Assembly: GCA_964057225.1 (NCBI GenBank)
Contig: OZ059895.1
Location: 4,092,001 to 4,156,000, forward strand
DNA from: Auanema rhodensis
Lineage: Eukaryota; Nematoda; Chromadorea; Rhabditida; Rhabditidae
DNA length: 64,000 nucleotides
Reading direction: 5' to 3'
A program made the translations under genes and the position numbers. The notes beneath the pieces were generated by a model that did not search any database, was not told the origin of the DNA, and saw only the letters and a program-made list of their open reading frames with translations. Each line of letters starts with the position of its first letter. The first letter of the stretch is position 1. Shown here one piece after another: positions 39,808 through 47,350 of the stretch.

Positions 39808-42747
39808 TTAAAAGAACATAGTGTAGTCAATTTTTTCGATATTCCGAAGTCTATTTTTCCATAATTCTGGATTATTCTCTTTTATATTTTTTGGTTCATT
39901 ACTTTTTTCATGATTTTGCAATGATTCACTGTTTATTCTATGATTTTCTTCGTTATTTGGTGTATTTTCTGATATTTCCAGAGGGATGAGATGATTAATA
40001 GATCTGAGAAATCGATTCCCTTCAGAATTTCTAATTTTGACGGTTCTGATCTCTCCATCTTGCGAATATATCAATTCTTCAATAATTGCAAGTGGCCATT
40101 TGTGTCTTTTTACGTTATTTTCAATGCATAAAACAATTTCACCAACTTTGGGATTTGTTTTATTACAGTTTTTGTTGATAGCACTCTTGTTAGATAATGC
40201 TCTTAGTTCTTCAAGGTAAGTTAAAGACCATTCTCTCCAAAATTCCGAAATAGTTCTATTGCAAATACTCATCCAGTCTTTTATTTCGTTAATTTGAGAT
40301 AAATTTGTTTTCTTTGCATTATCCGAGAATTCGCAAATGAGGTTTTCTGGATGGTAGTACTCTAGACTTTTAGGAGTTATTATTTTGTCAAAATCGTCAT
40401 GTATGTACGATATAGGTCTCGAATTTATTATATTTTCAATTTCTGTTAAAATTGTACTTAATTCATTGAAATAAACTGTTCTTGTTCCAAGTGTTTTTAT
40501 TAAGTACTTTTTTGTTACTCCAATCAATCTTTCATAAAATCCTCCTTTCCATGGTGAATAAGGAGTTATTTTTTGCCAGTTTACATGCTTTTTTTCAATG
40601 AAAGTTTCGAGAATTTTATCAGTTTTTGTAAACTGACTGCCGTTATCTGATATTATTTTTGTTGGTACTCGTTTTCGAGCAAAAAATTTTCTCAGATTTA
40701 GTGTTAATTCTTTACTGGAGCAATCATTGGCTAAATCCAAATATACTGCTCGTGTACACAGGCAAGTAATTAACATAATCCAAACCTTCTTGTCATAATT
40801 ACTATTTGTTTTTACTAATAACGGACCGGCGTAATCAATACCTATATTTTCGAAAGGTTTATATATTAGGACTCTTTCTTTTGGTAATTGAGGATAATTT
40901 GGGTATTTATATGGCCTATTATTTAATTTTTTACATTTTAAACATTTTGAAATTACTGTATTTATGCATGTTTTAAGTTTTATGATGAAAAATTCTCTTC
41001 TTACTATTGCCATCATGGTTTCTCGCGAACTATGAAGCGATGTCTCATGAATGTAAGTAAGAATAAGTTTAGTGAATGTTTTTTTTCCAAAAAGAAGAAT
41101 TGGATACTGTTTGTTACTATTTTCTGAGTTGCCTAATCGGCCTCGCACTCTTAATATTCCAGAATCATCTGTAATTATATCCAATTTCTTGTATTTTTCT
41201 TTTTTAAGCAAAATGCTGTTTTGGTTTTGATGACATTTTATTAGAAGTTGTTGAATCATTTTGTTTTTTGTCAACGTATCTTTTTCATTAAAATTCTCAA
41301 GCAGATTTTGACTTGTTTTTCCGATATTTTTCTGCATTTTAGTGATGAAAATTAGAACTTGGCGAATTATGTTAATGAACTTTGAATACGATGAAAAAGT
41401 TTGTGCCAAGAAATCTAAATCTTGATTCTCAGCTGGATTCATTTCAGATTTTAACAACAAAGTCACTATTTTTAGTTGTGGTTCATCACAATACTTTTCT
41501 ATAACTTCTTTCAATGTTTTTATGTGCAAATTTCGTTCTTTTTCTGCTTTATACCATTGAGGACCTTCGATCCATTGCATATATGTTTCATCGGGTTTTT
41601 CTAAACCTCTCGTAGGTAAATCGGCAGGATTAAACTTTGTATTCACATAAAAAAATTCAATTTTTCGGTTTCCTTGTTCAATTTCGGTTATTAATTCTGT
41701 TATTTTGTTCAATCTGTTCCGTACATATATTTTTTTCGTTGGATTCTTATGTAACCAATATAGAACAACTTGTGAATCAGTGAAAATTTTAATATTTTTG
41801 ATTTTTACGTTTATTTCTTTGATATTTTCTTTTAACATTTTCATTCCGAAAAGAACAGCAGTTAGTTCTTTCATTGGTATGGTTCCTTCAACCATTGTCG
41901 ATGATTTAGAGCATAAAAAATCTATTTTTTCAATTTTTCCATGAATATTTATACTCATCACATATGCGACGGCCGCTATGACATCTTTAGACGCGTCAGT
42001 GAATAATAAAAATTCATATTTTTGAGATGTATCGCTTGTTTCATCGATAATTGCTCTTTTAATTTCGATTTTTTCGTTTTCGATCTTTTTATATAAGGTT
42101 TTCCATACTGATTGTTGTTTTTCTGGTATTAGTTCGTCCCATCCTATTTTGGAATCCCAAATTTCTTTCAAAAATAACCTTAGTTTTAATGTTAGAGGTT
42201 GTGTTATACCGAGAGGGTCGAATATTGAGTTTATATAGCTCAAAATTCCTCTTTTGGTGATAGACTTCTCTTCCCATTTGGGTATTTTTATTAATAAAAC
42301 ATCTTTTTTACCGTTGTAATGCATTCCTAGTATTTTGAAGCTTGTTTCTTTAATCTGGTCTTTGATTGGGATCATGTCTTTTTGAATTACATCATTAGTA
42401 TAAAATTCTCTAACGTTCATTCCTATTTTTGAAAATAAATTTTTTACTTCCTCATAAAATTTGAAAATTTGATCTTTATTTTCAATTTTCAGCATTATGT
42501 TGTCCACATAAATGTTTCTTAATATATTTTCTGAGATTTCACTTTTTTCCGTTTTTAAAAAATAAATTATGCTTGCTGCTAATAGGAATGGTGAACTGTT
42601 CACTCCAAAAGGTATTCTTGTAAATCGTAAGTTTAGAATGTTACTTTTCTGCGTTCCTTTGTGAATGTCTTTCACCCATAAAATTCTTGTTAAATCTCTA
42701 TGATTTTCGTCTAATTCTATTTGGTGGAACGCTTTCTCTATGTCCAT
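39808..42747 (-). CDS. pol: BEL/Pao pol, 5'-truncated: RT remnant, RNase H, integrase, DUF5641-like (left copy)
   Basis: Uninterrupted 979-codon frame. Residues 1-130 are RT palm: DIEKAF at the start holds the motif A Asp (residue 2), and YVDN (80-83) stands where YxDD is expected. RNase H has FTDAS (Asp251), MKELTA (Glu294), FTDSQ (Asp324) and NPADLPTRG (Asp376). A zinc-binding H-x4-H-x29-C-x2-C lies at 567, 572, 602 and 605. The integrase triad is Asp638 (GIDYAGP), Asp701 (SDNGSQF) and Glu739 (GGFYERLIG). Residues about 863-925 match the DUF5641-like tail that ends Pao pols. Protease and the RT N-terminus are missing. The ATG used is internal to RT: upstream sequence passes through the 12-bp junction into antisense of the right copy, so no native start survives. 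Stop is TAA. Integrase and RNase H look intact; the RT cannot be complete. Confidence 0.9.
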   Translation of the reverse strand: MDIEKAFHQIELDENHRDLTRILWVKDIHKGTQKSNILNLRFTRIPFGVNSSPFLLAASIIYFLKTEKSEISENILRNIYVDNIMLKIENKDQIFKFYEEVKNLFSKIGMNVREFYTNDVIQKDMIPIKDQIKETSFKILGMHYNGKKDVLLIKIPKWEEKSITKRGILSYINSIFDPLGITQPLTLKLRLFLKEIWDSKIGWDELIPEKQQSVWKTLYKKIENEKIEIKRAIIDETSDTSQKYEFLLFTDASKDVIAAVAYVMSINIHGKIEKIDFLCSKSSTMVEGTIPMKELTAVLFGMKMLKENIKEINVKIKNIKIFTDSQVVLYWLHKNPTKKIYVRNRLNKITELITEIEQGNRKIEFFYVNTKFNPADLPTRGLEKPDETYMQWIEGPQWYKAEKERNLHIKTLKEVIEKYCDEPQLKIVTLLLKSEMNPAENQDLDFLAQTFSSYSKFINIIRQVLIFITKMQKNIGKTSQNLLENFNEKDTLTKNKMIQQLLIKCHQNQNSILLKKEKYKKLDIITDDSGILRVRGRLGNSENSNKQYPILLFGKKTFTKLILTYIHETSLHSSRETMMAIVRREFFIIKLKTCINTVISKCLKCKKLNNRPYKYPNYPQLPKERVLIYKPFENIGIDYAGPLLVKTNSNYDKKVWIMLITCLCTRAVYLDLANDCSSKELTLNLRKFFARKRVPTKIISDNGSQFTKTDKILETFIEKKHVNWQKITPYSPWKGGFYERLIGVTKKYLIKTLGTRTVYFNELSTILTEIENIINSRPISYIHDDFDKIITPKSLEYYHPENLICEFSDNAKKTNLSQINEIKDWMSICNRTISEFWREWSLTYLEELRALSNKSAINKNCNKTNPKVGEIVLCIENNVKRHKWPLAIIEELIYSQDGEIRTVKIRNSEGNRFLRSINHLIPLEISENTPNNEENHRINSESLQNHEKSNEPKNIKENNPELWKNRLRNIEKIDYTMFF
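42322..42744 (-). other. Single-copy spacer of the palindrome (reverse transcriptase core)
   Basis: These 423 bp belong to the left pol only and encode about 140 residues of RT palm, from the motif A region (DIEKAF) to just before HYNGK. They have no partner on the right. The spacer is bounded by ACCGTTGTAATG on its left and its reverse complement CATTACAACGGT on its right. A hairpin formed by that pair would place the spacer in the loop. Confidence 0.85.
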
Positions 42748-45258
42748 TACAACGGTGAAAAAGATGTTTTATTAATAAAAATACCCAAATGGGAAGAGAA
42801 GTCTATCACCAAAAGAGGAATTTTGAGCTATATAAACTCAATATTCGACCCTCTCGGTATAACACAACCTCTAACATTAAAACTAAGGTTATTTTTGAAA
42901 GAAATTTGGGATTCCAAAATAGGATGGGACGAACTAATACCAGAAAAACAACAATCAGTATGGAAAACCTTATATAAAAAGATCGAAAACGAAAAAATCG
43001 AAATTAAAAGAGCAATTATCGATGAAACAAGCGATACATCTCAAAAATATGAATTTTTATTATTCACTGACGCGTCTAAAGATGTCATAGCGGCCGTCGC
43101 ATATGTGATGAGTATAAATATTCATGGAAAAATTGAAAAAATAGATTTTTTATGCTCTAAATCATCGACAATGGTTGAAGGAACCATACCAATGAAAGAA
43201 CTAACTGCTGTTCTTTTCGGAATGAAAATGTTAAAAGAAAATATCAAAGAAATAAACGTAAAAATCAAAAATATTAAAATTTTCACTGATTCACAAGTTG
43301 TTCTATGTTGGTTACATAAGAATCCAACGAAAAAAATATATGTACGGAACAGATTGAACAAAATAACAGAATTAATAACCGAAATTGAACAAGGAAACCG
43401 AAAAATTGAATTTTTTTATGTGAATACAAAGTTTAATCCTGCCGATTTACCTACGAGAGGTTTAGAAAAACCCGATGAAACATATATGCAATGGATCGAA
43501 GGTCCTCAATGGTATAAAGCAGAAAAAGAACGAAATTTGCACATAAAAACATTGAAAGAAGTTATAGAAAAGTATTGTGATGAACCACAACTAAAAATAG
43601 TGACTTTGTTGTTAAAATCTGAAATGAATCCAGCTGAGAATCAAGATTTAGATTTCTTGGCACAAACTTTTTCATCGTATTCAAAGTTCATTAACATAAT
43701 TCGCCAAGTTCTAATTTTCATCACTAAAATGCAGAAAAATATCGGAAAAACAAGTCAAAATCTGCTTGAGAATTTTAATGAAAAAGATACGTTGACAAAA
43801 AACAAAATGATTCAACAACTTCTAATAAAATGTCATCAAAACCAAAACAGCATTTTGCTTAAAAAAGAAAAATACAAGAAATTGGATATAATTACAGATG
43901 ATTCTGGAATATTAAGAGTGCGAGGCCGATTAGGCAACTCAGAAAATAGTAACAAACAGTATCCAATTCTTCTTTTTGGAAAAAAAACATTCACTAAACT
44001 TATTCTTACTTACATTCATGAGACATCGCTTCATAGTTCGCGAGAAACCATGATGGCAATAGTAAGAAGAGAATTTTTCATCATAAAACTTAAAACATGC
44101 ATAAATACAGTAATTTCAAAATGTTTAAAATGTAAAAAATTAAATAATAGGCCATATAAATACCCAAATTATCCTCAATTACCAAAAGAAAGAGTCCTAA
44201 TATATAAACCTTTCGAAAATATAGGTATTGATTACGCCGGTCCGTTATTAGTAAAAACAAATAGTAATTATGACAAGAAGGTTTGGATTATGTTAATTAC
44301 TTGCCTGTGTACACGAGCAGTATATTTGGATTTAGCCAATGATTGCTCCAGTAAAGAATTAACACTAAATCTGAGAAAATTTTTTGCTCGAAAACGAGTA
44401 CCAACAAAAATAATATCAGATAACGGCAGTCAGTTTACAAAAACTGATAAAATTCTCGAAACTTTCATTGAAAAAAAGCATGTAAACTGGCAAAAAATAA
44501 CTCCTTATTCACCATGGAAAGGAGGATTTTATGAAAGATTGATTGGAGTAACAAAAAAGTACTTAATAAAAACACTTGGAACAAGAACAGTTTATTTCAA
44601 TGAATTAAGTACAATTTTAACAGAAATTGAAAATATAATAAATTCGAGACCTATATCGTACATACATGACGATTTTGACAAAATAATAACTCCTAAAAGT
44701 CTAGAGTACTACCATCCAGAAAACCTCATTTGCGAATTCTCGGATAATGCAAAGAAAACAAATTTATCTCAAATTAACGAAATAAAAGACTGGATGAGTA
44801 TTTGCAATAGAACTATTTCGGAATTTTGGAGAGAATGGTCTTTAACTTACCTTGAAGAACTAAGAGCATTATCTAACAAGAGTGCTATCAACAAAAACTG
44901 TAATAAAACAAATCCCAAAGTTGGTGAAATTGTTTTATGCATTGAAAATAACGTAAAAAGACACAAATGGCCACTTGCAATTATTGAAGAATTGATATAT
45001 TCGCAAGATGGAGAGATCAGAACCGTCAAAATTAGAAATTCTGAAGGGAATCGATTTCTCAGATCTATTAATCATCTCATCCCTCTGGAAATATCAGAAA
45101 ATACACCAAATAACGAAGAAAATCATAGAATAAACAGTGAATCATTGCAAAATCATGAAAAAAGTAATGAACCAAAAAATATAAAAGAGAATAATCCAGA
45201 ATTATGGAAAAATAGACTTCGGAATATCGAAAAAATTGACTACACTATGTTCTTTTAG
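42721..45258 (+). CDS. pol: BEL/Pao pol, more strongly 5'-truncated: RNase H, integrase, DUF5641-like (right copy)
   Basis: 845-codon open frame. The first eight codons, from the ATG at 42721 to 42744, are antisense of the left RT and not pol. Genuine pol begins at His9 (42745), equivalent to residue 143 of the left copy (right numbering = left minus 134). RNase H acidic residues are Asp117, Glu160, Asp190 and Asp242. The HHCC finger is at 433, 438, 468 and 471. The integrase triad is Asp504, Asp567 and Glu605. The only amino-acid differences I see from the left copy are Glu for Lys three residues after the junction and Cys196 for Tyr in the RNase H. Stop is TAG, where the left copy has TAA. 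It lacks the RT palm. No promoter is evident ahead of it, so expression is doubtful although the frame is open. Confidence 0.9.
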   Translation: MVERFLYVHYNGEKDVLLIKIPKWEEKSITKRGILSYINSIFDPLGITQPLTLKLRLFLKEIWDSKIGWDELIPEKQQSVWKTLYKKIENEKIEIKRAIIDETSDTSQKYEFLLFTDASKDVIAAVAYVMSINIHGKIEKIDFLCSKSSTMVEGTIPMKELTAVLFGMKMLKENIKEINVKIKNIKIFTDSQVVLCWLHKNPTKKIYVRNRLNKITELITEIEQGNRKIEFFYVNTKFNPADLPTRGLEKPDETYMQWIEGPQWYKAEKERNLHIKTLKEVIEKYCDEPQLKIVTLLLKSEMNPAENQDLDFLAQTFSSYSKFINIIRQVLIFITKMQKNIGKTSQNLLENFNEKDTLTKNKMIQQLLIKCHQNQNSILLKKEKYKKLDIITDDSGILRVRGRLGNSENSNKQYPILLFGKKTFTKLILTYIHETSLHSSRETMMAIVRREFFIIKLKTCINTVISKCLKCKKLNNRPYKYPNYPQLPKERVLIYKPFENIGIDYAGPLLVKTNSNYDKKVWIMLITCLCTRAVYLDLANDCSSKELTLNLRKFFARKRVPTKIISDNGSQFTKTDKILETFIEKKHVNWQKITPYSPWKGGFYERLIGVTKKYLIKTLGTRTVYFNELSTILTEIENIINSRPISYIHDDFDKIITPKSLEYYHPENLICEFSDNAKKTNLSQINEIKDWMSICNRTISEFWREWSLTYLEELRALSNKSAINKNCNKTNPKVGEIVLCIENNVKRHKWPLAIIEELIYSQDGEIRTVKIRNSEGNRFLRSINHLIPLEISENTPNNEENHRINSESLQNHEKSNEPKNIKENNPELWKNRLRNIEKIDYTMFF

Positions 45259-45414
45259 CTATAACAACATTGAATTAAATTAAATTTTGTAGATGCATAG
45301 TGTAGTTTCTAGAATAAAAAAAATATATATATATATATATTAATTTTAAATAAAAAGTAATTCAAATTATGTGAAAAGAGTTAATCGGTCGTTTTTTTTT
45401 GCGGCGGATGATTC
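45259..45414. other. AT-rich gap with poly(A) signal and (TA)n tract after pol (right)
   Basis: Mirror of the left gap, without a gene. AATAAA is at 45313-45318, about 55 nt after the pol stop, followed by a TA tract at 45321-45340 and a T run near 45393-45400. Confidence 0.5.
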
Positions 45415-45478
45415 GTGACACGTCATAACGTTACGTGAACGTCACGTAAAGTCACGCAACCAGAAATAGTATATAAAG
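45415..45478 (+). promoter_or_regulatory. Putative promoter of gag-like gene: ACGT cluster plus TATA box (right)
   Basis: Six ACGT-type cores lie in about 42 bp (45415-45456). TATATAAAG is at 45470-45478 and the ATG at 45509. The arrangement equals the left arm and points to transcription outward from the centre. Confidence 0.5.
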
Positions 45479-45508
45479 AAAAGAATCTAACAGAAAAATT
45501 CATTTCTC

Positions 45509-46011
45509 ATGAAGGAACAGAACGAAATCATGAATGATTATGAAGAACTACTTCTGGAGGAAGGAATTGAAGAAAACCAAGCAACCACCGACAATCTCAT
45601 AGAAAGAATATCCTTTCTGGAGAAACACGTGGTTACTATGTGTGAAGCACTGAAGAAATTGAATGATATTTACTCTGAAAAACGAGAGATAAGTAGTAAA
45701 CAACCAGAAAAGGTATATAATTTATTAATAAACAACTTATAAATAACAAAAAATTATTTAAGAAAGATGGTACATCAACTATAACATATAAACCGAAGTC
45801 ATACTGCAAACTCTGTAAAAAAGAACACAACACCGAAAAATGTTCCCAACATCCATCTAAACTTTCTAAGTTTACCAAAGCAGTCTCTATGAAGTTATGC
45901 TTACTCTGTCTTAACAGACATAAAGGAGATTGCACAAAAGCAAAAATTTGTAAATTTTGTAATTTGAAGCAGTATAATTTTATTATCTGCCCATGTACCA
46001 AACGAAAATAA
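45509..46011 (+). CDS. Gag-like coiled-coil/zinc-knuckle protein, right copy (two exons or frameshifted)
   Basis: Same build as the left copy. Exon 1 is 45509-45712 (68 codons, acidic, probable coiled coil). A GT-AG interval follows at 45713-45762, and exon 2 is 45763-46011 (82 codons) with three Cys/His groups. Without splicing, the first frame ends at 45742 after 77 residues. The zinc-knuckle frame is closed upstream by a TAA at 45718-45720, inside the proposed intron, so only splicing or a frameshift can join it. AATAAA at 46027-46032 follows the stop by 15 nt. Placement after pol, with its own TATA box, suggests a separately expressed small protein or a remnant of a second, tandem element. 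Confidence 0.55.
45713..45762 (+). other. Putative 50-nt GT-AG intron in gag-like gene (right)
   Basis: Begins GTATATAATT and ends TTATTTAAG. Exon 1 ends on a complete codon and exon 2 starts on one. One base differs from the left copy inside it, which changes Ile to Leu in the unspliced frame. Confidence 0.4.
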
Positions 46012-46300
46012 ACATTTTTTAAATGAAATAAAATGAATTCTTTCGTGAAACATATTAAACAACCCGATTCGGGCTGGAATGTTTCGTATATTATACGAAA
46101 TTTAATGAAAGTAACGGAGAAACTATTAAAAAAGTGAGAATTCATTAAATATTAAAATCATCCTGAAAAGAAATAATTCATTAATCATTTATTCTCATTT
46201 GGTTTGAGAAAACCGGTTGTATACGCGTCACCTCATAAGCGCGTGAAATTGACGTAACGAGGACTATAAAGTTATCTTTCAGTTCACATAGTTGGCTCAT
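46012..46300. other. Non-coding stretch between gag-like gene and subterminal hairpin (right)
   Basis: Mirror of 38766-39054. No gene supported: the 169-codon minus-strand frame at 45636-46145 is antisense of the gag-like exons. It contains TTTCGTATATTATACGAAA near 46082 and an ACCGGT palindrome. At the TGACGT site, CACGTCATAAG of the left arm reads CACCTCATAAG here, so the site is lost. Confidence 0.5.
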
Positions 46301-46435
46301 AGCGCGTAGTCGCATATTTAATAATATATATCTTTTTATATCTCGAAATTAAAACGAAATATAATGAAAATGATTTATTTATAAGAAATATTTTATGAAT
46401 CACGATATATATTATTGAATATGCGACTACGCGCT
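46301..46435. repeat. Subterminal hairpin with 31-bp arms (right)
   Basis: Arms 46301-46331 and 46405-46435 are complementary apart from one substitution (ATTGAAT against ATTAAAT). AT-rich loop. Counterpart of 38631-38765. Confidence 0.8.
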
Positions 46436-46436
46436 A

Positions 46437-46758
46437 AAAATAAGTAAATTCATTTTAAAATATATTTCTGTTGTGAGCGGTCGTATACAGTTTACGTCAT
46501 ATTTACGTGAACTGACGTACGCCAAATGCTTCACTTTTAAATCAGTTCACATTGTTGACTCATAGCGCGTAGTCGCATTTATTATTAACTGTTTTATCAC
46601 TATAAATTGAATAAATCATTATTTTTATATTCTGTATCTTTTCGGAATATAAATTTAAAAGTGAAGCATTTGGCGTACGTCAGTTCACGTAAATATGACG
46701 TAAACTGTATACGACCGCTCACAACAGAAATATATTTTAAAATGAATTTACTTATTTT
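46437..46758. repeat. Foldback at right end with 106-bp arms
   Basis: 46437-46542 is the reverse complement of 46653-46758. It includes the 41-bp repeats (46502-46542 and 46653-46693) plus 65 bp more on each side, around a 110-bp core. The outer 65 bp (46694-46758) is a third copy of sequence found inside both arms, lying just outside the giant palindrome. A short plus-strand open frame here (46607-46792) is AT-rich chance sequence. Confidence 0.85.
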
Positions 46759-46920
46759 CTATTTAAAACCAATTTTCTTATGTTTTACTTAATTTAATGA
46801 TTCATTACTTATTCTTTCGTATATATACGAAACATTCCCCCTAAAAAAGGGCATTTTCGAACAGATTATAGATTATAGGTGAATGGGGAATTTTTTGTTT
46901 CTTTCTTTGTATGAACGAAA
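46759..46920. other. Unique right-end segment
   Basis: No gene and no copy on the left. It has a perfect palindrome TTTCGTATATATACGAAA near 46826 followed by CATTCC. This resembles, in reverse, the GGAATGTTTCGTATATTATACGAAA-like site in the arms, so it is probably related element sequence. It also has CATTCCCCC opposite GGGGAAT and a tandem GATTATA pair near 46866. Confidence 0.5.
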
Positions 46921-47036
46921 TTTATATTCCGAAAAGATACAGAATATAAAAATAATGATTTATTCAATTTATAGTGATAAAACAGTTAATAATAAATGCG
47001 ACTACGCGCTATGAGTCAACAATGTGAACTGATTTA
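46921..47036 (+). repeat. Extra copy of the terminal-module core adjoining the right array
   Basis: Matches 38414-38529 in direct orientation (TATTCCGAAAAGATACAG through GTGAACTGATTTA) and carries the seventh copy of the 16-mer ATGCGACTACGCGCTA. Satellite starts immediately after, at about 47036. It is therefore the outermost piece of the element on this side. Confidence 0.8.
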
Positions 47037-47350
47037 CATTTTGACAAAAATTTTTTCAAAAAATTTCAAAATAATTTAGCAAAAAGTAGATGTTTTTAAA
47101 TTTCTTTTTTCAAGGCAAAGACGATGGGCAATGTTATTCAACGAAAAAATTAATTCTTCAGGGTGAGAATCGAGGATATATGTGTGAACTTATATCAGTT
47201 GATATCTCGGTGCATTTTCAAGCTAGCGCAAATCTGATAACACAGATCGACGCAGCTTAAAAATCCGCATCGAATGCACTATACTTCATTGAGAAACGCT
47301 TAATACAAAAATAAGTTATGATCGTTTGAAAAATGATGCATTAGTGTATG
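47036..47350 (-). repeat. Divergent first monomer of the right array
   Basis: The partial monomer next to the element has private changes: TTTTTTCAAAAAATTTC, TTTTTAAATTTCTTTTTTC, GGGTGAGAATCG and GGATATATGTGTG. The last of these damages the dyad that other monomers keep. Edge monomers that escape homogenisation typically look like this. Confidence 0.75.

Larger units (their letters stand above)
38373..42321 (-). repeat. Left arm of giant inverted repeat (3949 bp)
   Basis: It is the reverse complement of 42745-46693 without gaps. Differences I noticed against the right arm include the pol stop (TAA here, TAG right), a Tyr/Cys change in RNase H, Lys/Glu next to the central junction, Ile/Leu and Thr/Pro changes in the gag region, and several in non-coding sequence. 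About ten in 3.9 kb suggests a young duplication or continuing gene conversion between arms. Confidence 0.95.
38373..46693. mobile_element. Palindromic BEL/Pao-type retroelement derivative (8321 bp)
   Basis: This single block splits the satellite. Coordinates p and q of matching bases always sum to 85066, so the block is an inverted repeat with arms 38373-42321 and 42745-46693 and a 423-bp spacer. Each arm encodes the 3' part of a BEL/Pao pol and, outside it, a small gag-like gene and hairpin-rich ends. No long terminal repeats in direct orientation, primer-binding site or protease domain could be identified, so it is a rearranged, non-autonomous derivative and not a complete element. No target-site duplication is visible. 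The flanking satellite is in opposite orientations and different phases on the two sides. The class is assigned from the RNase H, integrase and DUF5641-like motifs and the Cys/His pattern of the gag fragment. Confidence 0.9.
42745..46693 (+). repeat. Right arm of giant inverted repeat (3949 bp)
   Basis: Mirror image of the left arm. It starts at CATTACAACGGT, the 12-bp sequence at the central junction. Beyond 46693 the right side continues with element-derived sequence, whereas the left side passes directly into satellite, so the outer ends are not symmetrical. Confidence 0.95.

Noticed and set aside
40037-41944. Small frames antisense or frame-shifted to pol (40037-40219, 41705-41944, 42089-42277 and mirrors)
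   Set aside because: They lie wholly within the long pol frames that carry all catalytic motifs.
38373-46693. Autonomous DNA transposon with terminal inverted repeats
   Set aside because: The long inverted repeat comes from duplicated retroelement coding sequence. The only DDE enzyme is the retroviral-type integrase of pol, and no target duplication is visible.
46607-46792. 61-codon plus-strand frame at the right foldback
   Set aside because: It runs through the hairpin core and repeats in AT-rich DNA, with no recognisable domain and no left-side counterpart.
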